Shown: one piece after another, positions 1 through 5,430 of the stretch
Numbering within the stretch: the stretch's first letter is position 1
How the letters are laid out: every line of letters begins with the position of its first letter
Assembly (NCBI GenBank): GCA_045617505.1
Contig: JAZLIS010000015.1
Span: 1 to 5,463, forward strand
Direction: 5' to 3'
Length of the DNA: 5,463 nt
DNA from: Cacconaster sp045617505
GTDB lineage: Bacteria > Bacteroidota > Bacteroidia > Bacteroidales > UBA932
Position numbers and translations under genes: made by a program
The notes under the pieces: generated by a model
Database searches by the model: none
What the model saw: only the letters and a program-made list of their open reading frames with translations
What the model was told of the DNA's origin: nothing

Positions 1-833
1 GCATCCTGCAGAACTTCCACGTTAACCTTCACTTCGAAGGAGTTGAGACGCATATAATCAGGGACGCAATAATTGGCGTGGGTCACAATTGCGTGAGTGA
101 CATAGCACATTACTATATGGTCAAGTTTCGGATGACGCAGCCAACTTTCAGCCCAAGTAGTGCCATCGTCCATCCAAGTATCTATTCCCAGTTCCTTATC
201 TGACATTGAAGACTTGTGCTTCTTCTCTGGATCCCATCCTACGTGGCAGTTAAGAAGCGCCAGATCACCGTGAAGTTCGGTCTCCAGAAACGAGAGAACC
301 AGAATCATCCTCTTGAAATCCGAGCCATAAAAGGCATCGTCCTCCAACTGAAGGATATCCTGCGCTGTGTCGCCCATAAATTTGAGGGTGCCTTCCACAT
401 TGATATCATCGTCTCTCTCATCAGATGGCATATCGAGGATTGCGCGGTACATCTTGGCCGTGCGGTCGAAAAGATTGCGCGAGAGTTGCAGCAGCTGTGT
501 GTCAAGTGCCTCGATACGCTTCACTTCTGCATCGCTGCAATGCAGGGCGAACATCTTGGAGAGCGCGTAATAGCGGTATCCAAGAAGATTATCTACGATT
601 TCCTTACTCTCCTCGGTTTCCAGAGTTTTCCATAATGAGCCTGTAATCGGGTCACCGGTGATTTTCAGTATCTCGGCTTCGGCATTGCGTACCTCTTCCC
701 GGTATTTTTCAATTCGTTCTTCTTCCGGAAGAGATTCGTAACCGTCCATCCTTTCGTGGAAGATGTCGTTTTCTTTGCTCAGTTTTTCCCAAAGTTCCAT
801 ATCGCGTTTGAATGTTTTATGCAAGCTGAACAT
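1..833 (-). CDS. Conserved-looking protein of unknown function, C-terminus cut by the window edge
   Basis: An open frame of 277 codons runs leftward from an ATG at 833-831 to the window edge without a stop, so the C-terminus is missing. I do not recognise a named family. The first 70 or so residues are strongly charged and helical, with runs such as LPEEERIEKYREEVRNAEAE, which suggests a coiled coil or helical bundle. The middle is acidic (DERDDD near residue 140). Near the visible end is a motif-like stretch, HAIVTHANYCVPDYMRLN (residues 247-264), whose spaced His, Pro-Asp and Arg-Leu-Asn look conserved. No signal peptide or membrane span is seen, so it is probably cytoplasmic. The ATG is one base beyond the stop of the WYL regulator (TAATATG), which fixes the start and implies translational coupling. 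It may assist or sense for the regulator, but that is inference only. Confidence 0.85.
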   Translation of the reverse strand, partial: MFSLHKTFKRDMELWEKLSKENDIFHERMDGYESLPEEERIEKYREEVRNAEAEILKITGDPITGSLWKTLETEESKEIVDNLLGYRYYALSKMFALHCSDAEVKRIEALDTQLLQLSRNLFDRTAKMYRAILDMPSDERDDDINVEGTLKFMGDTAQDILQLEDDAFYGSDFKRMILVLSFLETELHGDLALLNCHVGWDPEKKHKSSMSDKELGIDTWMDDGTTWAESWLRHPKLDHIVMCYVTHAIVTHANYCVPDYMRLNSFEVKVNVEVLQD

Positions 834-834
834 A

Positions 835-1734
835 TTATTTGTAAAGTTCTATAATGTTTCCGGCGTGTTCTATCATCTGGTCGCGCAGGGATTGCGGCTC
901 AAGCACTTCGACGTTGTCATTGTACTGCAGCAACTCCTGTTCGAGGTCCCAGGTCGGGGCCATACGGTATTCGAAGATTGACCAGTCATCGTGAGTCTCA
1001 ACCTCTTTCTGTGAATGGTGCAGAGGAAGGGTGTTGAAGTAGTTGCGCTGCTTGGCCCATACTTTAAGACGTATTGTGCAGGGTTCATACTGCTCGTCGT
1101 GAACTATGCCGAACCAGTCTGCGAAGTAATTCTCCGCCTTGAATTTCTCCGGCATCTTGAAGTCCTGACGCGTCTGCTGGAGCAAATGAATACGGTCGAG
1201 AGCGTAGATATGCAGACTCGATTTCCTGTCGGTCGGTTTGGCAAGCATATACCAGCGCTGCTTGTAAACCTTCACGCAGTATGGCGCGACGTCATACGTT
1301 TTAGGCTCGTCATCCTGGAACTTCCGATAGGTCATTTCCAGCACCTTGCCCTCCTTCATAGCCTCGATGATGGTGCTCAGGTATTTCTCTCCTGAAGGAA
1401 TTTTCTCGAAAAGAATGCGGCTATGCATCGCCGCACTCTCGTTGATGAGGTTGTTGACCGAAATGGAGGCAAGTAGCCAGCTGCGGATGCCCTCGGTGTC
1501 ATTGCTATCCTCTGTAATATAGTAACCGAGAGACTTGTCGAACTTTATCTCTATGCCGAAGATGTCGCTGATAGCCTCGCGGTGGTTGAAGAATGTGCGT
1601 TCCGGGAGATAGCTGCCGTCTTCGTTGATGGAAGCCTTCTGCCAAAGGTCGCTGATGTCACTGAATGTGATGTAGCCGTGGCTGCGAATTGTATCGATGA
1701 GCCAGACGTACCGGTTGAAATAGTTTTTTGCCAT
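835..1734 (-). CDS. WYL-domain transcriptional regulator (winged HTH + WYL + WCX)
   Basis: A 299-residue protein with the three-part layout of bacterial WYL regulators. Residues 1-73 form a winged-helix DNA-binding region, with a likely recognition helix near 44-59 (PERTFFNHREAISDIF) and a wing ending in GYYI. Residues about 115-190 form the WYL domain: Y136-R137, P151, the signature RWYML at 160-164 in place of the common RWYLI, and YALDRI at 177-182. Residues about 215-290 match the C-terminal WCX extension, ending in NDNVEVLEPQSLR. WYL domains bind ligands, often nucleic-acid-like or nucleotide signals; related proteins repress BREX and CBASS defence operons and respond to DNA damage. The length of about 300 is usual. 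The gene diverges from the rightward operon, and paired inverted repeats between the two are its likely binding sites. The ligand cannot be told from sequence. Confidence 0.95.
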   Translation of the reverse strand: MAKNYFNRYVWLIDTIRSHGYITFSDISDLWQKASINEDGSYLPERTFFNHREAISDIFGIEIKFDKSLGYYITEDSNDTEGIRSWLLASISVNNLINESAAMHSRILFEKIPSGEKYLSTIIEAMKEGKVLEMTYRKFQDDEPKTYDVAPYCVKVYKQRWYMLAKPTDRKSSLHIYALDRIHLLQQTRQDFKMPEKFKAENYFADWFGIVHDEQYEPCTIRLKVWAKQRNYFNTLPLHHSQKEVETHDDWSIFEYRMAPTWDLEQELLQYNDNVEVLEPQSLRDQMIEHAGNIIELYK

Positions 1735-1754
1735 TGTCCTTTTGGTTTATAGTG

Positions 1755-1762
1755 CAAAAATA
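1755..1762 (-). promoter_or_regulatory. Candidate -7 promoter element of the WYL regulator operon
   Basis: Read on the minus strand this is TATTTTTG, an exact match to the Bacteroidota -7 consensus TAnnTTTG. Transcription would begin about 7 nt downstream, leaving a leader of roughly 14 nt before the ATG at 1734. No convincing TTTG -33 element lies at the usual 19-21 nt distance. A second minus-strand match (TAATTTTG, 1801-1794) would give a longer leader and is an alternative. Confidence 0.4.
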
Positions 1763-1771
1763 TACGGTATC

Positions 1772-1790
1772 ATTGCCAAAATGTGGCAAT
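1772..1790. promoter_or_regulatory. Operator candidate 1: ATTGCCA-N5-TGGCAAT inverted repeat
   Basis: A perfect inverted repeat with 7-bp arms (ATTGCCA at 1772-1778, TGGCAAT at 1784-1790) around a 5-nt spacer. Its core, TGCC-N7-GGCA, recurs at 1819-1833. It lies just upstream of the candidate -7 element of the WYL gene on the minus strand, where bound protein would block RNA polymerase. Such symmetry suits a dimeric winged-helix regulator; that the neighbouring WYL protein is the binder is inferred from position. Confidence 0.55.
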
Positions 1791-1818
1791 AGACAAAATT
1801 AATGAAATTTTTATTCGC

Positions 1819-1833
1819 TGCCTAATTTTGGCA
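1819..1833. promoter_or_regulatory. Operator candidate 2: TGCC-N7-GGCA inverted repeat over the rightward promoter
   Basis: Arms TGCC (1819-1822) and GGCA (1830-1833) flank seven bases, the same geometry as operator candidate 1. Read on the minus strand it is TTGCCAAAATTAGGCA, identical to the plus strand of site 1 (TTGCCAAAATGTGGCA) at 14 of 16 positions. The two sites are thus inverted copies centred 45 bp apart. It fully covers the -7 element of the rightward operon, so occupancy would be expected to repress that operon. Confidence 0.55.
1823..1830 (+). promoter_or_regulatory. Candidate -7 promoter element of the eight-gene operon
   Basis: TAATTTTG matches the Bacteroidota -7 consensus TAnnTTTG exactly. 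A start site near 1837 would give a leader of about 20 nt to the ATG at 1857. No clear TTTG -33 element is found at the expected distance, so the promoter may be weak or need activation. It is embedded in operator candidate 2. No Shine-Dalgarno sequence precedes the first gene, common in this phylum. Confidence 0.5.
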
Positions 1834-1856
1834 AACACAAGAATTTATTTTGCAGT

Positions 1857-2462
1857 ATGGAAAAACGGAAAAGTTTTATGAAACGGGAAAATTACAAGAG
1901 ATACGGTTTCGGCGGTCCTAAGAAAATCATTGATCCGAAATGGGTCAAGGAATTGCCGAAGGATGATGGCCAGTGGACGATGGAGCAGGAAGAAGCTTAT
2001 TTCAAATACTGTGCTGTTTACGGCCGGAGAGGATATTCTGAGGAAGACTGGGACAAGATTCACGAGGAACGAAGAAGGCAGAAACGCGAGTCCTTCGCCG
2101 ACTTGGCTGACAGTTTGTCTGACTATAACGGCATAGATATCTTGAGAGTCTTGCAGAAACAGTTGGAGTGGCAGGCGGAATACTTCGAGAACTTCTCGCA
2201 TATTGAGAACGGGTCATATTATGCTTCGAAAATGCGCTTATGCTGCCGCTTGATTGATATCGTGTGCTGGGGTGGAATGACCGGAGAATACAAATTGCGG
2301 TTGGGCAAGTATGTCAATTTGCGCAACGCTGCACGATTCGAGTCAGTACCGGATTGGAATCTTTCATATCTGGGTGGCAAGAAGCAGGAAATCCGCTACA
2401 AGAAGGCTTACAGCTTGCTTTTCAAGATATTGTTCAACAACATAATGAGATGGTGGGATTAA
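1857..2462 (+). CDS. Protein of unknown function with WWD C-terminus, first gene of the operon
   Basis: A 201-residue protein that I cannot assign to a named family. The N-terminus is basic (MEKRKSFMKRENYKRYGFGG), followed by a Trp- and Glu-rich region (40-75) and a charged helix (HEERRRQKR, 69-77). The second half has helices around 92-112 and 118-140 and ends with YKKAYSLLFKILFNNIMRWW plus a final Asp. Short proteins with an aromatic helix ending in WWD are, from memory, frequent among uncharacterised proteins of Bacteroidota and phages; this is a weak impression, not a match. No signal peptide or clear membrane span is seen. The ATG is the first after the predicted promoter and lacks a ribosome binding site. 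The next gene starts 6 nt after its stop. Confidence 0.9.
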   Translation: MEKRKSFMKRENYKRYGFGGPKKIIDPKWVKELPKDDGQWTMEQEEAYFKYCAVYGRRGYSEEDWDKIHEERRRQKRESFADLADSLSDYNGIDILRVLQKQLEWQAEYFENFSHIENGSYYASKMRLCCRLIDIVCWGGMTGEYKLRLGKYVNLRNAARFESVPDWNLSYLGGKKQEIRYKKAYSLLFKILFNNIMRWWD

Positions 2463-2468
2463 ACGCAA

Positions 2469-2627
2469 ATGGAATTTCTTAAAACTTTATTCGGGCAGGA
2501 TTCTGTTCCTGTTACGCCTGCCGAGGTCGGCAAGGCTGTTGTCAATTCCGGCTTTACAGTCGGTTCCGCAATCGGGGAAAGAGTATCCTCGCTGATTGAT
2601 GATATGTGCCACATTTTATTTGATTGA
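2469..2627 (+). CDS. Small protein of 52 residues, unknown function
   Basis: A short frame reading MEFLKTLFGQDSVPVTPAEV and ending in SSLIDDMCHILFD. It is supported by its place: it starts 6 nt after the previous stop, ends 4 nt before the next start, and otherwise leaves a 169-nt hole in a tightly packed operon. Residues 17-45 look like a Gly/Ala/Val-rich amphipathic helix with small residues (VGKAVVNSGFTVGSAIGERV). No transmembrane span is clear, no signal peptide, no metal-binding motif. No family is recognised. It could be a small adaptor or membrane-peripheral partner of the following membrane protein. It is easy to miss because of its size. Confidence 0.6.
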   Translation: MEFLKTLFGQDSVPVTPAEVGKAVVNSGFTVGSAIGERVSSLIDDMCHILFD

Positions 2628-2631
2628 CATT

Positions 2632-2775
2632 ATGACTGATCTTATTAGAATCGTCTCCAAACTTTTCATTGGAGCAGCAGGGATTGCCTTCGGAGCGACC
2701 CTTATCAAACAGAGTATTGACGATGCACGGGAGGTACAGGAGTATGGCCCGAGCGAAAATTGGTATGAAGACTGA
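2632..2775 (+). CDS. Small single-span membrane protein of 47 residues
   Basis: The protein starts MTDLIRIVSK, then has one hydrophobic stretch at residues 11-25 (LFIGAAGIAFGATLI), then a hydrophilic, acidic tail ending SENWYED. The span is short and glycine-rich, with a GxxxG motif (G17, G21) and a further Gly at 14, a pattern that favours close packing of helices. Basic residues lie on both sides of the span, so its orientation is uncertain. Its TGA shares one base with the ATG of the zinc-ribbon gene (TGATG, 2773-2777), a strong sign of translational coupling and therefore that this small frame is genuine. Possible roles include an anchor for a partner or a small membrane effector; none is shown by sequence. 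Confidence 0.65.
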   Translation: MTDLIRIVSKLFIGAAGIAFGATLIKQSIDDAREVQEYGPSENWYED

Positions 2776-2981
2776 TGGTACGGGGAAAAACTTGGTTCAG
2801 GTGCTCCTATTGTGGGCACGTGTTTGAGGCATTGGACATAGAGGACAACGCTACGGTGTTCTCTATGCCTATGACCTGCCCTAAATGCGGAGGCAAAGGG
2901 TATGCGATAAGCCCTCAGGGATTATTAAAACGGATTACAGATATAATCACCGGCAAACTGGTCAGAAAAAGGACATTGTAA
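2775..2981 (+). CDS. Small zinc-ribbon protein
   Basis: A 68-residue protein with two zinc knuckles: C10-x2-C13 (CSYCGH) and C35-x2-C38 (CPKCGG), 21 residues apart, the geometry of a four-cysteine zinc ribbon. Such ribbons bind nucleic acid or dock onto proteins. The stretch ATVFSMPMTCPKCG has the look of a conserved family signature. The C-terminal third is basic (LLKRITDIITGKLVRKRTL), consistent with binding nucleic acid. The start overlaps the previous stop by one base and its stop TAA overlaps the next ATG by one base (TAATG, 2979-2983), so it is locked into the operon on both sides. Confidence 0.85.
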   Translation: MVRGKTWFRCSYCGHVFEALDIEDNATVFSMPMTCPKCGGKGYAISPQGLLKRITDIITGKLVRKRTL

Positions 2982-3928
2982 TGAGATTTTTTGAGTTGCT
3001 GCAAAGAGTTCGGTTCGAGGATATGGTTCCTACGCTCAAGGAGTTCTGCATCAGCGATAGGCAGCCTGTCGGGCAGTTGGCCTATTACAAACAGGCCTTC
3101 GACTGCCTGCGTCTGATGAAACCTGAAATCAACAATGGGACCATACGTGTGGGCACCAGTGACGGAGATGGTGACTTCTGGGCAAGGAGTCTCGGAAAGA
3201 CGATTGTCTATAACGACGGCCTCCCTTCGGATGACGCTGTTGTAGCCGCCCATTTCCTGTGGAATTGCACGTTCTATGGGTTCAAGACGGGTGCCGGCTA
3301 TAATCCTCATTCTGACGAAGATAATCCGTATTGGATGAAAAGCTTCCACATACTTGAAAAGGATATGGTCTTTGCCGCTCATCTTTCTATGAAGGAATAC
3401 AGGAAGATGACCATCTTCGAAAAGGAAGAAACCGGGGCATTTGACAAACTGTATCATCCTCACCGCAAGATGAACCGTTCCAAGCGGATGCGTCTGCACA
3501 GGCACGAGGTGATGCAGAAAAAGTATGACAGGATGGCAAAGGTGTGGGGAACGATTGATGAGATTTGTTCTTTTGACGCTGATGTCAAGCGAGAGGATTT
3601 GAATTATCTATACGATACGGCCCTGATATTCAGTGACAGGTTTGAGTCTCACACGGAGGACCCGTCAAAACGGATTGATTATCTGCTGGATTTGATAGAG
3701 AACTGGTCGAAGGCGGACTACAGAAGCTGCGACTCACTTGTCATCGATGTAATCCACGACAAAAAGCATCCGTTTTCCGATGAGGAGATGGATAAGTTGA
3801 ATGCCTTTTTGGATTCCTGCAAACCGTTGGACAGGGCCATCTGCGGGACTGTAGCCACCGATGACTTCGGAGATGGTGCGGAGATAATTCTGATTGGCAG
3901 CATCGAGAAATCCAAGGATAAGAAGTAA
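2981..3928 (+). CDS. Protein of unknown function, about 315 residues
   Basis: I start this at the ATG at 2981, overlapping the zinc-ribbon stop by one base, and not at the in-frame ATG 96 nt upstream, which would overlap that gene fully. The protein opens MRFFELLQRVRFEDMVPTLK and has a putative conserved block RVGTSDGDGDFWARSLGK (56-73), an aromatic HFLWNCTFYGF segment (91-101), a strongly basic stretch (YHPHRKMNRSKRMRLHRHE, 158-176), a helical C-terminal half, and a final DDFGDGAEIILIGSI strand region. No signal peptide or membrane span is seen. It resembles uncharacterised Bacteroidota proteins of the DUF6557 type, but I cannot confirm this. The basic stretch could contact nucleic acid; that is inference. 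Confidence 0.85.
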   Translation: MRFFELLQRVRFEDMVPTLKEFCISDRQPVGQLAYYKQAFDCLRLMKPEINNGTIRVGTSDGDGDFWARSLGKTIVYNDGLPSDDAVVAAHFLWNCTFYGFKTGAGYNPHSDEDNPYWMKSFHILEKDMVFAAHLSMKEYRKMTIFEKEETGAFDKLYHPHRKMNRSKRMRLHRHEVMQKKYDRMAKVWGTIDEICSFDADVKREDLNYLYDTALIFSDRFESHTEDPSKRIDYLLDLIENWSKADYRSCDSLVIDVIHDKKHPFSDEEMDKLNAFLDSCKPLDRAICGTVATDDFGDGAEIILIGSIEKSKDKK

Positions 3929-3938
3929 CTTTGCAGAC

Positions 3939-3943
3939 AGGAG
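3939..3943 (+). promoter_or_regulatory. Shine-Dalgarno-like AGGAG before the PLD-like gene
   Basis: AGGAG sits only 3 nt before the ATG at 3947, closer than the usual 5-9 nt. Purine-rich ribosome binding sites are not seen before several other starts here, so this gene may be initiated more independently than its translationally coupled neighbours. Confidence 0.4.
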
Positions 3944-3946
3944 CAT

Positions 3947-4453
3947 ATGTCATACATCAAATACATACAGAACGAGGACCATTACAAGGAAGTTCTCAGT
4001 AAAGCTACCAAGGTCAAGGAATCACTTTGGATTGGCACTGCTGATATCAAGGATTTGTATGTAGGTGATGAGCCGTTTCTGGCAGTATTGGCGAGACTGC
4101 TCAAGGCGGGAAAGGAAGTGCGTCTCATCCACGCCAAGGAGCCCGGTCCGATTTTCAGGGAAGAGTTTGACAAGTATCCTATCCTTTTCAAGAAACTCGA
4201 ACGCGAATTGTGCCCCAGAGTTCATTTCAAGATAATGGTGTTTGACTACCGCGAGGTATATGTCGGGTCAGCCAATCTCACAGGTGCCGGCATTGGAGCC
4301 AAAGGTGCAAAGAAGAGAAACTTTGAGGCCGGCATCCTCACCGATGATTTTGCGATTGTTGATGCGGCCTGCAACCAATTCGATGATGTCTGGACCGGAA
4401 AGCATTGCAAAGACTGTCTCAGAAGGGATGTTTGTGGAGCTCCGATAAAATAG
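3947..4453 (+). CDS. Phospholipase D-like protein with a single HKD motif, putative nuclease
   Basis: A 168-residue protein with one HxK-x4-D motif, HFKIMVFD (H93, K95, D100), followed by YVGSANLTGAG (105-115) with the G-S-x-N of the PLD active site, and an acidic FEAGI (E127). The N-terminal half carries the alpha/beta scaffold, with SLWIGTADIKDL (26-37) and a helix before KEVRLIHAK. Single-HKD enzymes such as Nuc and BfiI work as dimers and cleave phosphodiesters in DNA through a covalent His intermediate; this protein is likely similar, though lipid or RNA substrates cannot be excluded. Oddly it ends in a cysteine cluster, HCKDC-x5-C (H153, C154, C157, C163), suggesting a bound metal. No signal peptide is visible, so it should be cytoplasmic, which favours a nucleic-acid substrate. 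It starts 18 nt after the previous stop. Confidence 0.9.
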   Translation: MSYIKYIQNEDHYKEVLSKATKVKESLWIGTADIKDLYVGDEPFLAVLARLLKAGKEVRLIHAKEPGPIFREEFDKYPILFKKLERELCPRVHFKIMVFDYREVYVGSANLTGAGIGAKGAKKRNFEAGILTDDFAIVDAACNQFDDVWTGKHCKDCLRRDVCGAPIK

Positions 4454-4470
4454 GTTGATACAAACCGCTT

Positions 4471-4923
4471 ATGAAAAGAATCCTATCCATACTGCTGATC
4501 TGCATTTGCTCAGTTCTGATTTCATTTCAGAGTTTCGCGCAGACAAAAATCATTAAGGGCGGCAGTCCCTACGGTGATGTCCTCTATAATTTTGACGGAA
4601 CATCGCTTCGTTCCGGAACAAATCAGTACTCGACAGTCCTTTTCAATTGGGACGGAGAGGCTATTAGGAAGGGTTCCAGCAAATACTCAGATATACTGTA
4701 TAATTTCGATGGGACTTCCTTCCGTCAGGGCGATAGCAAGTATGGAAAAGTGCTGTTTAATTGGGACGGCCGTTGCATCCGTAAGGGTGACAGCAAGTAT
4801 GGAGAGGTCCTGTATAATTTTGACGGTCAGTTTGTGAGGGCTGGTGACAGCAAGTATTCGGAGAAGTTGCTGACCATATCCGGGAAACTGCCTGTGGGAT
4901 TGCTCATATTTATCCTTATGTAG
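4471..4923 (+). CDS. Exported protein of six 19-residue repeats (beta-flower-like)
   Basis: A 150-residue protein with a clear signal peptide (residues 1-23, basic MKR then a hydrophobic core, cleavage likely at SFA/Q). The mature part is almost wholly a tandem repeat with a strict 19-residue period: units at 31-49, 50-68, 69-87, 88-106, 107-125 and a decayed sixth at 126-144. The consensus is xSKYGxVLYNFDGxxxRxG. Units alternate YNFDG and FNWDG. This resembles the small exported 5-fold beta-flower proteins known from Bacteroidota structural genomics, named here from memory. The chain ends in hydrophobic LPVGLLIFILM. No lipobox is evident, so it is probably periplasmic. Its stop (TAG) directly abuts the next ATG. 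Its function is unknown; an exported protein is unexpected between two nuclease-like genes. Confidence 0.9.
   Translation: MKRILSILLICICSVLISFQSFAQTKIIKGGSPYGDVLYNFDGTSLRSGTNQYSTVLFNWDGEAIRKGSSKYSDILYNFDGTSFRQGDSKYGKVLFNWDGRCIRKGDSKYGEVLYNFDGQFVRAGDSKYSEKLLTISGKLPVGLLIFILM
4561..4902 (+). repeat. 57-bp tandem coding repeats, about six units
   Basis: The coding repeats of the exported protein have a 57-bp period starting at 4561, 4618, 4675, 4732, 4789 and a degenerate unit at 4846. Units share short DNA blocks such as AGCAAGTATGGA and TATAATTTTGACGG but have drifted at silent positions, so this is an old protein-level repeat held by selection and not a recent DNA amplification. Confidence 0.8.
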
Positions 4924-5418
4924 ATGAAAGATTTTGTTGCGATAGATTTTGAGACTGCCAACGAGGAGAAAAGTAGCGTTTGCGCAGTCGGTGTTGTCAA
5001 GGTGAAAGACGGCAGGATAGTCGATAGTTTCTATAGCCTTATTCATCCGGAACCGGAATACTATCAGTGGTTTTGCCAACAGGTTCACGGTTTGAGCGCG
5101 GAAGACACAGAGGATGCTCCAGTATTTCCTGACGTCTGGAAAAAGATTGAGCCGATGCTGGAAGGACTTCCGTTGGTCGCTCACAACAGCCCTTTTGATG
5201 AGGGATGCCTGAAAGCTGTTTTCAAGGTTTATCAGATGGATTATCCCGACTATACTTTCTACGATACACTTTGTCCGGCAAGAAGAATCTTTGGCGATTC
5301 CGTTCCGGATCACAGGTTGCCAACCATAGCAAAAGAATGCGGTTATGATCTGACTCGTCATCATCACGCACTGGCCGACGCTGAAGCCTGCGCTTATATC
5401 GCTATGAAGATTCTATAG
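4924..5418 (+). CDS. DEDDh 3'-5' exonuclease, DNA polymerase III epsilon-like
   Basis: A 164-residue stand-alone exonuclease of the DnaQ-like fold. Exo I is AIDFETAN with D8 and E10; Exo II is LVAHNSPFDEGCL with H87, N88 and D92; Exo III is HHALADAEA with H147 and D152, so all four acidic residues and the DEDDh histidine are present. QVHGLSAEDTEDAP (53-66) is the usual loop between Exo I and II. Two metal ions held by these residues would remove nucleotides from 3' ends of DNA or RNA. It has no polymerase-binding tail or BRCT domain and is shorter than the replicative epsilon subunit, so it is more likely a repair, RNA-processing or accessory nuclease. It starts directly after the preceding stop, with no ribosome binding site seen, and closes the operon. 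Confidence 0.93.
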   Translation: MKDFVAIDFETANEEKSSVCAVGVVKVKDGRIVDSFYSLIHPEPEYYQWFCQQVHGLSAEDTEDAPVFPDVWKKIEPMLEGLPLVAHNSPFDEGCLKAVFKVYQMDYPDYTFYDTLCPARRIFGDSVPDHRLPTIAKECGYDLTRHHHALADAEACAYIAMKIL

Positions 5419-5430
5419 AATCACTCTTCA
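5405..5430. terminator. Possible weak terminator or hairpin at the end of the operon
   Basis: The arms TGAAGA (5405-5410) and TCTTCA (5425-5430) can pair, and a perfect 14-bp palindrome GATTCTATAGAATC (5409-5422) overlaps the last codons and stop. The structure is A/T-rich, without a GC stem or a clean T-run (only CTTTTC follows), so terminator function is uncertain. Confidence 0.2.

Noticed and set aside
216..635. 139-codon plus-strand frame inside the leftward unknown gene
   Set aside because: It lies wholly antisense to a continuous 277-codon minus-strand frame that is coupled to the WYL gene; its product has no recognisable domain.
1015..1395. 126-codon plus-strand frame
   Set aside because: Antisense shadow of the WYL regulator, whose domains are clear.
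2885..2980. In-frame upstream start for the 315-aa gene
   Set aside because: It would overlap the zinc-ribbon gene completely to its stop; the ATG at 2981 gives the typical one-base overlap seen at the preceding junction.
2915..3505. 196-codon minus-strand frame
   Set aside because: Antisense to the zinc-ribbon end and the 315-aa gene; the plus-strand frame is coupled at its start and fills the operon, while the minus-strand product looks unstructured.
4561..4902. CRISPR-like spaced repeats
   Set aside because: The 57-bp repeats are contiguous, in frame and diverged at silent positions; they encode protein repeats and have no constant repeat with unique spacers.
4687..5367. 226-codon minus-strand frame
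   Set aside because: Antisense across two well-supported genes (signal peptide plus repeats, and DEDDh exonuclease).
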